Source of the DNA: Paenibacillus sp. FSL K6-3182
GTDB taxonomy: Bacteria > Bacillota > Bacilli > Paenibacillales > Paenibacillaceae
Length of the DNA stretch: 64,000 nucleotides
Direction of reading: 5' to 3'
Assembly (NCBI RefSeq): GCF_037976325.1
Contig: NZ_CP150265.1
Coordinates: 1,917,501 to 1,981,500 of the forward strand
Positions within the stretch are counted from its first letter, which is position 1. Each line of letters opens with the position of its first letter. Below are positions 35,803 to 44,696 of this stretch, piece after piece. The notes under the pieces were generated by a model that saw only the letters and a program-made list of their open reading frames with translations, was not told the origin of the DNA and did not search any database. The position numbers and the translations under genes were made by a program.

Positions 35803-36477
35803 ATGAAAAACCGTCATCCGCTGTTGGATAAGCAGGTCGAATTGGAGATTTCAGGGAAAGTAGCGCCTATACGAGGTAAATTGATCGAGTTTGGTCAGGA
35901 TATATTAGTGCTGCATAATGGAACACAATTTTTGTATATCCCGCTTATTCATCTGCAGCAGCTTCGTCTTTCAACTCATAAAGAAGAAGCAGAAGAAATA
36001 TATGAAGTACCGGAAATGCCTTTCGAGCCTTATAATGAACCCGTCTCGTACCGAAAAATATTGATGAACGCAAAAGGTATGTTCTCTGAAATTTATATTA
36101 CAGGTAATCAGTCTATTCATGGTTATTTGACCACCGTTATGAATGATTTTTTCGTCTTCTATTCACCTGTATATCATACGGTGATCATCTCTCTCCACCA
36201 TATGAAATATTTAATTCCGTACAGTCCTAACGTAACACCATACACGTTAACACCAGAACAATTCCCTCTAAAGCCATCCCCGCTAACCCTTGCAAGAACT
36301 TTTGATCAACAGCTTCGTAAATTAATCGGCGAATTCGTCGTGCTTGATCTCGGCGAGAATTCAAATAAAATCGGCGTTCTGAAAAATGTCGATCAAAGCA
36401 TGATTGAGCTTGCGACTGTAAGTGGAAACCCCGTTTTTTTACATTTTGATCATGTGAAGACGGTTCATATTCCGTAG
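35803..36477 (+). CDS. Second CotB-related protein
   Basis: ATG 35803 follows AAAGGAGGT with good spacing. The 224-residue product shows three short beta-rich units of the CotB/Sm-like type (for example VELEISGKVAPIRGKLIEFG with LVLHNGTQFLYIPLIHLQQL, SIHGYLTTVMNDFFVFYSPV, and FVVLDLGENSNKIGVLKNVD ending HFDHVKTVHIP). It lacks the low-complexity Ser/Lys tail of its neighbour. It probably forms part of the coat with the upstream CotB-like protein. A strong terminator follows. Confidence 0.65.
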   Translation: MKNRHPLLDKQVELEISGKVAPIRGKLIEFGQDILVLHNGTQFLYIPLIHLQQLRLSTHKEEAEEIYEVPEMPFEPYNEPVSYRKILMNAKGMFSEIYITGNQSIHGYLTTVMNDFFVFYSPVYHTVIISLHHMKYLIPYSPNVTPYTLTPEQFPLKPSPLTLARTFDQQLRKLIGEFVVLDLGENSNKIGVLKNVDQSMIELATVSGNPVFLHFDHVKTVHIP

Positions 36478-36485
36478 GAAAGAAG

Positions 36486-36528
36486 ACTATGCTCTTAGCC
36501 AGTAAACGGCTTAAGCATAGTTTTTTTT
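36486..36528 (+). terminator. Terminator after the CotB-like pair
   Basis: ACTATGCTCTTAGCC pairs with GGCTTAAGCATAGT, with small internal mismatches, and eight T follow. Confidence 0.9.
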
Positions 36529-36611
36529 GATCTCTTTAAATAAAAGATTGACAGGATGCATTTAGATACATAGATCTGGAAACATTATCTTTGGAAGGAA
36601 GTGACAAGATT

Positions 36612-37739
36612 ATGAAAGTGAAACCATTTGGGATTTTACCCTCTATGTTAATGATGGTTTTGTCTGTTGGACTTGTAAATCATGTTCTGGTTGTACCGCT
36701 GCTGCTTGATGCTGCTAAGCGCGATGCATGGATTTCTGTTATTTTTGGCCTTGTAATCGTCCTTCCTTGGGTTTTGTTTCCTTTTTATGGAATACTAAAG
36801 CGAATGGATGGAACTCCGTTTGATCAATGGCTCATACAGCTTATGCCGCGGTTTTTGGCTTGGATGATTATTAGTATTTTTCTGCTGGTACAGCTGAGTA
36901 TTGCTTTTGAATCGCTTATTATTACAGCTTCGTGGACTGCGACAACCTATTTGCCCAATACGCCCTCCATGGTGGTTTGTACTGTTTTTTTAGGTCTTTG
37001 TTTGTTTGCATCAGTCTCAGGGCTGCGGACCATTGCTTATGTTAGCTGTATATTATTGCCGATCGTTGTGTTTTTAGGCGATTTTGTCATGTCTGCGAAC
37101 ATGCCTCACAAAGATTATCACTATTTGCTGCCTATGCTCGAGAATGGGATGAGCCCGGTCATGAAAGGTATTTATTATGTGTTGACTTCGTCTTGCGAGT
37201 TTTTTGGGTTCATGTTCATCCAGCATCATATCCATGGAAAATTTAAAAGATGGCATTTCATCGTGCTTGTTTTGTTCTTATCGCTGCTGACACTTGGTCC
37301 GGTTATGGGAGCGATTGTAGAATTCGGCCCCGTTGAAGCGGATAAAATGCGCTACCCTGCTTTTTCGCAGTGGAGACTGGTCTCCATCGGCAAATATTTT
37401 GAGCATGTTGATTTTTTTGCTATTTTTCAGTGGATGTCAGGAGCACTTATTCGGCTATCGATATCCATTCACATTTTGTCAGAGTTTTGGCCGCTGCGCC
37501 GTTTAAAACAGAAGTGGATATCACCTACTGTGCTCGGCGTGATTATTTTGGTCATCTCGGGCGTTGGCATCAAAAATATGCTTCAGGTAAGGACCGCATT
37601 ACATGCTGCATTTCAGTACACCGGCATTGTCGTCATGCTCTTAACGATCGTAATTTGGATCGTGTCTATGTTTAGAAAAAAACAGGGTGATAAAAAGAGA
37701 ACAGCCATTATCGGTTCGGAGGAGGCAGAGCAGTCATGA
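36612..37739 (+). CDS. Spore germination receptor permease subunit (GerAB type)
   Basis: ATG 36612 has GGAAGGAAGTG upstream, so the TTG at 36591 is not used. The 375-residue product has about 10 membrane helices and resembles the amino-acid-permease-like B subunit of germinant receptors (start KVKPFGILPSMLMMVLSVGL, a VSGLRTIAYVSCILLPIVVF helix, and SLSI... near the end). It would sit in the spore inner membrane and bind the germinant. It overlaps the next gene by 4 bases (ATGA), so the operon order is B-A-C rather than the usual A-B-C. The nutrient sensed is not predictable. Confidence 0.8.
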   Translation: MKVKPFGILPSMLMMVLSVGLVNHVLVVPLLLDAAKRDAWISVIFGLVIVLPWVLFPFYGILKRMDGTPFDQWLIQLMPRFLAWMIISIFLLVQLSIAFESLIITASWTATTYLPNTPSMVVCTVFLGLCLFASVSGLRTIAYVSCILLPIVVFLGDFVMSANMPHKDYHYLLPMLENGMSPVMKGIYYVLTSSCEFFGFMFIQHHIHGKFKRWHFIVLVLFLSLLTLGPVMGAIVEFGPVEADKMRYPAFSQWRLVSIGKYFEHVDFFAIFQWMSGALIRLSISIHILSEFWPLRRLKQKWISPTVLGVIILVISGVGIKNMLQVRTALHAAFQYTGIVVMLLTIVIWIVSMFRKKQGDKKRTAIIGSEEAEQS

Positions 37740-39190
37740 TTCATGACGAGCATAATAGTGAGACCGATCACAACGATATTTCGTTGGATCAGTTAAAACA
37801 CATATTGAAGGATTGTCATGATGTTATTGAATATAAGCTGACACTCGACGTAGACGGTCCAATGGAAGTGACTTTGTTTTATTGTGATGGATTAATCGAC
37901 AACCAACAATTGCAGCTAGGCTTACTGCCGCTATTGGAGAAATGGGCAGAGCAACTCAGAACGGTGCCAGCTGCGGATACTGGTGAAAAACATAAGCCCA
38001 GCATGTTATTTAGTAAAATTCAGTCTGGTGATCTTGACAGCAACGTATTTGCACGCTTATTTGCAGGCAGCGTCATTTTGTCTTTTGCTAAATTCGAAGG
38101 ATTGTTTGAATTTGACATCGCTAATCAGCCAGGGAGGACACCTGAGGAGTCGGTGCTTGAAGTATCGATTCGAGGACCGCGCGACGGGTTCGTCGAACAG
38201 CTTTCAACGAATGTTGCATTAGTCCGCATGAGGCTAAAAACACCAGATATGCATGTTGAGTATAGCAAAATCGGCTCCGAGTCATTGACGGAGGTAGCTT
38301 TGCTTCATATGGAGGGCAAGGCTGATCCCAAGCTTGTTAAAGAAGCTAGAAGGAGACTGGACAATATTGATATTCCGGCTCTAGTAGGAGGAAGTCAACT
38401 GGAGGAGCTTTTATCCGACCGCCGCTTATCATTATTTCCACTTGTTGAATTTGTAGGGCGGCCTGATTATGTCGTTCAATCGTTGCTGCAAGGCAAGGTA
38501 GCGATATTGCTCCATGGGTCGCCATCGGCACTTATTGCTCCAGGAAATTTATTGCTGCTCATCAAATCACCGGAGGACGCACATTTACCCTTTTATTATG
38601 TTTCATTAGAACGGTTGTTAAGGCTCGTAGGTCTCGTATTGTCTATTTGTTTGCCAGGTTTTTGGATTGCGTTGTCGGCATTCAACACGGATCAGATTCC
38701 CTTTACGCTGCTTGCAACCATTACGATGTCGCGAATCGGATTGCCGCTGTCGGCAACGATGGAGATGTTTCTGATGCTGACCATGTTCGAGCTATTCAGG
38801 GAAGCTGGCGTGAGATTGCCAAGAGCAGTAGGTCAAACCGTTTCTGTTGTAGGCGGATTGATCGTTGGAGATGCAGCAATCCGTGCGGGCATGACATCGC
38901 CAACGATGCTCGTAATGGCCGCGGTAACGGCGGTATCAACCTTTACTCTCGTGAATCAGTCATTAAGCGGCTCTGTAAGCATCATCCGTTACCTTGTCCT
39001 TCTTTGCTCATCTGTGCTAGGCATTTTCGGTTTTTTTGTCGGCTCCTTTGCCGTTCTTATCTACATGTGCACGTTAGAATCATTTGGACGCTCTTACTTA
39101 TACCCGGTTGCACCTATGCGCTTAAAAGAGCTGCTGCCAGCGCTTATACAAATGCCATGGAAGCTTAAGAGTACTAGGAGGGATAAATGA
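37736..39190 (+). CDS. Spore germination receptor subunit GerA type
   Basis: ATG at 37736 overlaps the preceding stop by 4 bases, and CGGAGGAGGC supplies the RBS. The 484-residue product has the GerA layout: a large soluble N-terminal domain (1-280, with SGDLDSNVFARLFAGSVILSF-like strands and PRTPEESVLEVSIRGPRDGF region, including RGPRDGFVEQLSTNVALVRMR), then about five membrane helices (from about 285) with ALSAFNTDQIPFTLLAT. It associates with the B and C subunits in the spore inner membrane. The stop overlaps the C subunit start by 4 bases. Confidence 0.88.
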   Translation: MIHDEHNSETDHNDISLDQLKHILKDCHDVIEYKLTLDVDGPMEVTLFYCDGLIDNQQLQLGLLPLLEKWAEQLRTVPAADTGEKHKPSMLFSKIQSGDLDSNVFARLFAGSVILSFAKFEGLFEFDIANQPGRTPEESVLEVSIRGPRDGFVEQLSTNVALVRMRLKTPDMHVEYSKIGSESLTEVALLHMEGKADPKLVKEARRRLDNIDIPALVGGSQLEELLSDRRLSLFPLVEFVGRPDYVVQSLLQGKVAILLHGSPSALIAPGNLLLLIKSPEDAHLPFYYVSLERLLRLVGLVLSICLPGFWIALSAFNTDQIPFTLLATITMSRIGLPLSATMEMFLMLTMFELFREAGVRLPRAVGQTVSVVGGLIVGDAAIRAGMTSPTMLVMAAVTAVSTFTLVNQSLSGSVSIIRYLVLLCSSVLGIFGFFVGSFAVLIYMCTLESFGRSYLYPVAPMRLKELLPALIQMPWKLKSTRRDK

Positions 39191-40362
39191 TGCTCTTTGC
39201 ATGGATTGAAAAGCGGGGAATACTGCTTAGAAAGTGTGCTGCACTGACAGGCATCGGGTTTATGTCCTTGCTGCTGCAAGGCTGCTGGGATGAAGTTAAC
39301 TTGGCGGATGTGAGCTATATATCCGCATTTGGCATCGATTATAAGGACGGACAATACGATATTTATGCCCAAACGATTAAATTTGGCCTAATTGCAAAAA
39401 CAGAATCGCTTCAGCCTGATCCAAACCCGGTTTGGATCGGAAAAGGATCGGGAGATACTGTACTGCTTGCTCTAAATGACCTTGCTCGCTCTGGCCAAAC
39501 GATTTTAAGCTTGGAGCATTTAAAAACCGTGATCGTACAGGAGAGAGCGATGAGCAAAATTGCTGACATCATGGACGGGGTAAATCGTCAGCGGGCATCG
39601 CGGTACACCTCGCTGCTATTTGGAACTAAAGCACCGATTAATAAGATTTTTACTAGCGATACTTTTTTTGACCAATCACCGCTTAACAGCATTATGTATA
39701 TGCCGGGCCCTCTCGACAGTCAGAGGAGCTTCATTCGTCCTTATTCCTTGCAGCTAGCGGTACAGACGCTGAATGAACCCTCTATGGTAACTACTCTCCC
39801 TGCTTTGAATGCAAATGAAGAATACTGGAAAAGAAAGAAACAACCGCTTCAAATCCAGTTAATAGAAGGGATATTTATATTTAAAGATCTTAAATATCTC
39901 GGTTATCTTACGGAGCCTGAAGCCACAGGGCTAAGATGGGCAGATCCTGAATTCAAGCATTTTCTGCTCAAAGCGCAAGGGGAAAAAGGGAAAGCAGCAA
40001 TCGCTGTCGTTTCATCCAGAGGGAGTGTGGATGTGAGTTTTAAAGGTGACAAGCCCATTTTCACATTAAAGATGCGAGTAGACGGTAATGTAGCAGAAAT
40101 GGATGGCGTTATACAGGAACATGAAATTGTTTCGTCAGTTAAAGCGCGGATTAAGCAGGAGATGGAGGATACGTTCCGCAAGGGGCTGGAGAAGAAAGTT
40201 AGTTTCTTTCAACTGGAGCATCATCTGTACCGTTACCATCAAGCTTATTGGCAGCAAGCATGCAAAGGCAAGGAGTGGCTGCCAAAGCCCGATCAGTTAA
40301 TTATAGAGGTGGATTTCCAATTAATTCACACCGGCAATTTCGATTTAAATATTGACACATAA
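39187..40362 (+). CDS. Spore germination receptor lipoprotein subunit GerC type
   Basis: ATG 39187 follows TAGGAGGG and overlaps the A subunit stop. The 391-residue product has a signal peptide and lipobox LLQGC (Cys33), so it is a lipoprotein at the outer face of the spore inner membrane. The mature N-terminus WDEVNLADVSYISAFGIDY is a family hallmark. Domains follow the usual three-domain Ger(x)C plan. It completes a gerB-gerA-gerC operon. Confidence 0.88.
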   Translation: MMLFAWIEKRGILLRKCAALTGIGFMSLLLQGCWDEVNLADVSYISAFGIDYKDGQYDIYAQTIKFGLIAKTESLQPDPNPVWIGKGSGDTVLLALNDLARSGQTILSLEHLKTVIVQERAMSKIADIMDGVNRQRASRYTSLLFGTKAPINKIFTSDTFFDQSPLNSIMYMPGPLDSQRSFIRPYSLQLAVQTLNEPSMVTTLPALNANEEYWKRKKQPLQIQLIEGIFIFKDLKYLGYLTEPEATGLRWADPEFKHFLLKAQGEKGKAAIAVVSSRGSVDVSFKGDKPIFTLKMRVDGNVAEMDGVIQEHEIVSSVKARIKQEMEDTFRKGLEKKVSFFQLEHHLYRYHQAYWQQACKGKEWLPKPDQLIIEVDFQLIHTGNFDLNIDT

Positions 40363-40450
40363 ATATAGGAAATTTAGCTCATAATACGTTTGGCACGAAA
40401 TAAATGGATCAAATCGTAATTTTGAACCAAGTTTAGAGGAGGATGACTAA

Positions 40451-40675
40451 ATGATGCAGCCAATGACGGCAAAAGAGCTGGAGTACATTGCAGACTCTAT
40501 GTCCAACGAGGATTTATTAATTAAGCAATGTGCAACGCTTGTTGCTACCGGTACTACACCAGCGCTTAGAAATTTATGCTCACAAATGATTCAAACCCAT
40601 CAGCAGCACTATGATTCTTTGCTGCATGCGATCTCGCACCATCAGCAAATGGCTCCAACACAGCCTCAACAATAA
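40451..40675 (+). CDS. Small spore coat protein, CotF-like
   Basis: ATG 40451 (or 40454) follows AGAGGAGGATG. The 74-residue helical product begins MTAKELEYIADSMSNEDLLI and ends in a Gln/Pro-rich tail. It shares the ferritin-like CotF pattern of short helices with a conserved KQCA segment. It precedes a second CotF-like gene by 37 bases, and they probably form one late-sporulation operon. Confidence 0.7.
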   Translation: MMQPMTAKELEYIADSMSNEDLLIKQCATLVATGTTPALRNLCSQMIQTHQQHYDSLLHAISHHQQMAPTQPQQ

Positions 40676-40711
40676 GAAGGATTTTAAAAGAAGATTAGGA
40701 GGTCAATCATA

Positions 40712-41107
40712 ATGCAGCAACAACAAAAGCAATCGATATTGACTGAGGAAGATTTGGCAGGCACGATCCTTAGCGATTTGAAAAGAGTTGTTCGTGAATA
40801 TGCAACAGCAGCAACAGAATCTACTTGTCCTGATATTCGCCAGCTGTTTACGAAATTGACAGACAGCACGTTGGCACTGCAAGGCCAGCTGTTTACGGCG
40901 ATGCAGCAAGCGAATATGTACAATACATCCTCGCCTGCGCTGCGTCAGGAGCTGGACAAGCAGGCTAAGCAATATCAGCAAACCAAACAAAAAACGAGCC
41001 AGTTTTTACAGCAAAACCTTGGGCAACAGCAAAACCAAACAATGTATACGCCGCAAATGCAGCAGTCCGGCCAATATCAACAAGGCTCACAAACGCATTA
41101 CATGTAA
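40712..41107 (+). CDS. CotF family spore coat protein
   Basis: ATG 40712 follows TTAGGAGGTC. The 131-residue product has the CotF helical core (LTEEDLAGTILSDLKRVVREY then TALQGQLFTAMQQANMYN-like segment LALQGQLFTAMQQAN) and a Gln-rich tail from about residue 95. CotF is deposited on the forespore coat; its exact role is unknown. A terminator follows the stop directly. Confidence 0.8.
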   Translation: MQQQQKQSILTEEDLAGTILSDLKRVVREYATAATESTCPDIRQLFTKLTDSTLALQGQLFTAMQQANMYNTSSPALRQELDKQAKQYQQTKQKTSQFLQQNLGQQQNQTMYTPQMQQSGQYQQGSQTHYM

Positions 41108-41133
41108 AGACCCCTTTGGGGTCTTTCCTTTTT
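41106..41133 (+). terminator. Terminator after the CotF-like pair
   Basis: AAAGACCCC pairs with GGGGTCTTT around a 3-base loop, followed by CCTTTTT. Confidence 0.9.
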
Positions 41134-41194
41134 ATAAGGAATAGGAAGCAGAAGCAGCTTTTACATATCATGCTAATATTTCTCCGAGAGAAGT

Positions 41195-41229
41195 GCTGAA
41201 GCCGCCAAAATAAAGGCTTCAGCCTTTTA
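41195..41229 (+). terminator. Second hairpin before alaR
   Basis: GCTGAAGCC and GGCTTCAGC form a 9-bp stem followed by CTTTTAT. It lies 75-110 bases before the alaR start, so it could be a backup terminator. Confidence 0.5.
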
Positions 41230-41305
41230 TGCTTTGATTGCGCAAGGAACAAAAACGTTGTAAAATATTCTTTATAATTGCAGTTGTACTGGAAGGAGTT
41301 ATACA

Positions 41306-41797
41306 ATGACCGAATTACAGTTGAAAGTGCTTGAACTGCTTCAGGAGGATGCGCGCAGGGATGCAGATTTGATCGCAACCATGTTAGCCGTAACAACCGA
41401 GGAAGTAAAGCAAGCCATCGCCGAGCTAGAGAAAGACCATATTATCGTGAAGTATGCGACAGTCGTAAACTGGAGCAAGATTGACGACCAGAAGGTAACT
41501 GCACTTATTGAGGTACAAATTACACCAGAACGCGGTCGCGGTTTCGAAGGAATCGCTGAGCGCATTTATTTATATCCAGAAGTAAAATCCGTCTACCTGA
41601 TGTCGGGAGCATACGATTTGCTCGTTGAGGTTGAAGGAAAAACGTTGAAAGAGGTCGCCTCTTTTGTATCGAATAAACTATCGCCTATTGACGCGGTATT
41701 ATCGACAAAAACATTTTTTATTTTGAAAAAATACAAACAAGACGGCATTATCTTCGAGGAGCATGAAGGTGATCATCGGTTGATGGTTTCGCCGTGA
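41306..41797 (+). CDS. alaR: Lrp/AsnC family regulator AlaR-like
   Basis: ATG 41306 follows GGAAGGAG. The 163-residue product has an N-terminal winged helix-turn-helix (LELLQEDARRDADLIATMLA and EEVKQAIAELEKDHIIVKY) and a C-terminal RAM ligand-binding domain (ALIEVQITPERGRGFEGIA, then VYLMSGAYDLLVEVEG). The pairing with an AlaT-like aminotransferase downstream by 8 bases matches the alaR-alaT (yugG-yugH) pair of Bacillus subtilis, where AlaR activates alaT. Symbol assigned on that basis. Confidence 0.78.
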   Translation: MTELQLKVLELLQEDARRDADLIATMLAVTTEEVKQAIAELEKDHIIVKYATVVNWSKIDDQKVTALIEVQITPERGRGFEGIAERIYLYPEVKSVYLMSGAYDLLVEVEGKTLKEVASFVSNKLSPIDAVLSTKTFFILKKYKQDGIIFEEHEGDHRLMVSP

Positions 41798-41804
41798 AAA
41801 AAGG

Positions 41805-43034
41805 GTGATGGCAATGATTAAAGATGAAGAGAAACAACCCTCCACACCTTTGCAGCGTCAATCGATGGCTGATTATTTGTCACCGCTCGTTCGGGGCATC
41901 AAACCGTCGGGAATCCGTCGGTTTTTTGATTTGGTCAGTACGCGCAAGGATGTTATTACATTAGGAGTAGGGGAACCGGACTTTGTGACGCCATGGCATG
42001 TTCGGGAAGCTGCTGTATATGCGCTTGAAATGGGGAAAACGCAATACACGTCAAATGCAGGTATGCCAGAGCTTCGCGAAGCCATTGGGCAGTATTTAAA
42101 TGATCAATTTGCCGTACCTTACAACCCTGCCAGCGAAATTTTAGTAACTGTTGGCGGCAGTGAAGCCATTGATCTTGCCCTTCGAGCGTTTATTTCGCCA
42201 GGCGATGAAATCTTGATTCCTGAGCCATGTTATATTTCCTATTCACCAATAACCGCACTTACCGGTGGAAAACCTGTCGGTATTGAAACGTTTGCCAAGG
42301 ATGAATTTAAGCTGAAGGCAGAGTCGCTTCAAGCCGTTATAACGCCAAAATCAAAAGTACTTATTTTATGTTATCCAAGCAACCCTACTGGCGGAACTAT
42401 GACCTATGAGGACTGGCTGCCTATTGCAAAGCTAGTGGAAGAGAATGATCTTATTGTTATTTCCGATGAGATTTATGCGGAGCTTACTTACGGCTCCAAG
42501 CATGTAAGCTTTGCAGCAATGCCGGGGATGAAGGATCGAACCATTCTTGTGAGCGGCTTCTCGAAAGCTTTCGCGATGACAGGCTGGCGGATGGGTTATG
42601 CTTGCGGCCATCCCGATCTTATTGCAGCTATGCTAAAAATTCATCAGTATACAGTGATGTGCGCGCCGATTATGGCGCAGTATGCAGCGCTTGAAGCACT
42701 TCAACATGGCTTAGAAGAGAAGGACCGCATGGTGGAGGCTTATAATCAGCGCCGGCGTCTTGTCGTAAAAGGATTCAGGGAAATCGGACTCGATTGCCAT
42801 GAGCCGCAGGGTGCATTTTATGCATTCCCATCGATCGTATCGACTGGCTTATCAAGTGAGGAGTTTGCGCAGCGTCTGCTCGACGAAGCGAATGTTGCAG
42901 CTGTTCCGGGAGATGTATTCGGTCTCGGAGGCGAAGGCCATCTTCGCTGTTCCTATGCAACTTCTGTCACGAATCTGACCGAAGCGCTTGATCGAATAGG
43001 CGGCTTTGTACATCGCTTGAAGCAAGAAGGCTAA
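41805..43034 (+). CDS. alaT: Alanine transaminase AlaT-like (class I aminotransferase)
   Basis: Starts GTG 41805, ATG 41808 and ATG 41814 are all in frame; AAGGGTGA favours 41814, five bases downstream. The product is a PLP-dependent fold-type I aminotransferase of about 407 residues. Recognised are KPSGIRRFFDLVS, LGVGEPDFVTPWHVREAA, the substrate-binding YPSNPTGG, ISDEIYAELTYG, and the PLP lysine in SGFSKAFAMTGWRMGYA. These agree well with AlaT (YugH), which transfers amino groups between alanine and 2-oxoglutarate. Because such enzymes are easily confused with PatA or MalY-like relatives, the substrate call relies on the adjacent AlaR. Confidence 0.8.
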   Translation: MMAMIKDEEKQPSTPLQRQSMADYLSPLVRGIKPSGIRRFFDLVSTRKDVITLGVGEPDFVTPWHVREAAVYALEMGKTQYTSNAGMPELREAIGQYLNDQFAVPYNPASEILVTVGGSEAIDLALRAFISPGDEILIPEPCYISYSPITALTGGKPVGIETFAKDEFKLKAESLQAVITPKSKVLILCYPSNPTGGTMTYEDWLPIAKLVEENDLIVISDEIYAELTYGSKHVSFAAMPGMKDRTILVSGFSKAFAMTGWRMGYACGHPDLIAAMLKIHQYTVMCAPIMAQYAALEALQHGLEEKDRMVEAYNQRRRLVVKGFREIGLDCHEPQGAFYAFPSIVSTGLSSEEFAQRLLDEANVAAVPGDVFGLGGEGHLRCSYATSVTNLTEALDRIGGFVHRLKQEG

Positions 43035-43049
43035 TTTAGCGCCTTTAAT

Positions 43050-43085
43050 AAACAGCAGGTCAGGAGCTTATCCGACCTGCTGTTT
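43050..43085 (+). terminator. Terminator after alaT
   Basis: AAACAGCAGGTC and GACCTGCTGTTT form a 12-bp perfect stem; only a short T tract follows. Confidence 0.6.
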
Positions 43086-43129
43086 GCATGAATAGAGAGT
43101 AATGGTTGAAAAAAGAGGAGGCAAGGCCG

Positions 43130-43702
43130 ATGAAACTATACACAAGAACGGGCGATAGCGGTCAGACATCTTTAATTGGCGGCCGCGTGCGCAAGGATGA
43201 TGTTCGTGTTGAGGCATATGGTACCATAGACGAATTGAATTGTTTTGTAGGTCAGGCAGCGGCGGAAGCTGCCAAACATGAAGAGCTGGCAGAAATGGCA
43301 GCTTGGCTCGTTGATATTCAGCAGGAGTTGTTTGACTGCGGCTCAGATCTTGCTTACGCCGTTGAAGGCGCGCCTCTAAAAATATCGGCAGAGCCGTCTA
43401 AACGTCTGGAAGAATGGATTGACCAATATACGGCAGAGGCACCGGAAATCACGAGGTTTATTTTGCCGGGAGGAAGCTCTGTTTCTGCAGTTCTGCATGT
43501 ATGCCGAACGGTATGCCGCCGTGCAGAGCGCCGCGTTGTAACACTTGCAGCGGAGCATTCGATTAATGCCGATGTACAAACGTATTTGAATCGATTGTCC
43601 GATTTTTTCTTCGCCGCTGCTAGAGTTGCAAATGCGAAGCTTGGCGTATCAGATACGGAATATGTACGCAGCGCAGAAGTATTTCGGAAGCCGAAAAAAT
43701 GA
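43130..43702 (+). CDS. ATP:cob(I)alamin adenosyltransferase, PduO type
   Basis: ATG 43130 has AGAGGAGGC upstream; the longer frame from 43106 starts inside the RBS region. The 190-residue product carries the PduO signatures: YTRTGDSGQTSLIGGRV at residue 3, RKDDVRVEAYGTIDELNCF, and the FILPGGSSVSAVLHVCRTVC / RRAERRVVTL helices with the ATP-binding arginines. It attaches the adenosyl group to corrinoid and acts as a trimer. It overlaps the pseudouridine synthase gene by 4 bases, although the two functions are unrelated. Confidence 0.88.
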   Translation: MKLYTRTGDSGQTSLIGGRVRKDDVRVEAYGTIDELNCFVGQAAAEAAKHEELAEMAAWLVDIQQELFDCGSDLAYAVEGAPLKISAEPSKRLEEWIDQYTAEAPEITRFILPGGSSVSAVLHVCRTVCRRAERRVVTLAAEHSINADVQTYLNRLSDFFFAAARVANAKLGVSDTEYVRSAEVFRKPKK

Positions 43703-44658
43703 TGGATAGACTAGAATTATTATATTATCGCCCGCTAGTGGCTGCGGTTAGCGAGGCAGAGCATGGAATGACCGTCCGGCGGGTGCTGGAGCGGCAACTG
43801 GGCGTATCACGCAAGCTCCTCTCGCAAGTAAAGCAAACGGAGCATGGACTGACTGTTAACGAGATTCGTGCCTATACGACAGCTCCTGTTGCAGCGGGCG
43901 ATATCATTCGCGTACGCATGGAGCGAGAAATTTCCGAAGATATTTTGCCGCAGCCTATTCCGGTACAGATCGTATTCGAGGATGAGGATCTGCTAATCGT
44001 AAATAAACCAGCTGGGATGATCGTTCATCCGACTCATGGACATTACACGGGGACGCTTGCTAATGGTATCGTCTACCATTGGCAAGAGGCGGGAGAGAAG
44101 GTGCGTTTCCGTCCTGTCCACCGCCTTGATGAAGAAACATCCGGACTTGTCGCTATTGCAAAAACCTCCTATGTACATCAACAGCTTTCGGAGCAAATGC
44201 AGGCAAACGGTATTTTAAAGCTGTACCGTGCATATGTTTATGGCTGCCCTGCACCAGCTGCGGGAACGGTGGATGCGCCGATTGACCGTGACCCAGACCA
44301 GCCGCATGTTCGCATCGTCACGCCGAAGGGTTATCCGTCTATTACGCATTATGAGACGATTGCACATTATGACTCTACTTCGGACAAGCCTGCCGCAGCG
44401 GCTGTGCGCTTAAAGCTCGAAACGGGACGGACGCATCAAATTCGCGTTCATATGAAGCATATCGGCTGCCCGCTTATCGGAGATAAAATGTATGGTACTC
44501 AGCAAGGTGTGGAGGAAGAGTGGGAGGATGCAGTCGGTCGTCAAGCACTCCATGCCGAGATACTGGGCTTTACCCATCCAATTACAAAAAAATGGATGGA
44601 ATGGCGTGCGGATTTGCCGCCTGAGCTAGAACGATTAGAACGAAGTCTGTCAAAATAA
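43699..44658 (+). CDS. RluA-family pseudouridine synthase
   Basis: The start overlaps the cob(I)alamin transferase stop by 4 bases. The 319-residue product has an N-terminal S4-like segment (VRRVLERQLGVSRKLLSQVK) and the RluA catalytic core, with the catalytic Asp in HRLDEETSGLV near residue 140 and the RTHQIRVHMKHIGCPLIGD region. It would isomerise uridine in rRNA or tRNA; RluD-like paralogs in Bacillota act on 23S rRNA, but the target position cannot be read from the sequence. Confidence 0.88.
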   Translation: MMDRLELLYYRPLVAAVSEAEHGMTVRRVLERQLGVSRKLLSQVKQTEHGLTVNEIRAYTTAPVAAGDIIRVRMEREISEDILPQPIPVQIVFEDEDLLIVNKPAGMIVHPTHGHYTGTLANGIVYHWQEAGEKVRFRPVHRLDEETSGLVAIAKTSYVHQQLSEQMQANGILKLYRAYVYGCPAPAAGTVDAPIDRDPDQPHVRIVTPKGYPSITHYETIAHYDSTSDKPAAAAVRLKLETGRTHQIRVHMKHIGCPLIGDKMYGTQQGVEEEWEDAVGRQALHAEILGFTHPITKKWMEWRADLPPELERLERSLSK

Positions 44659-44696
44659 ATGGGACTAGTCAGCCCAATGCTGGAGGAAACAAGAGG

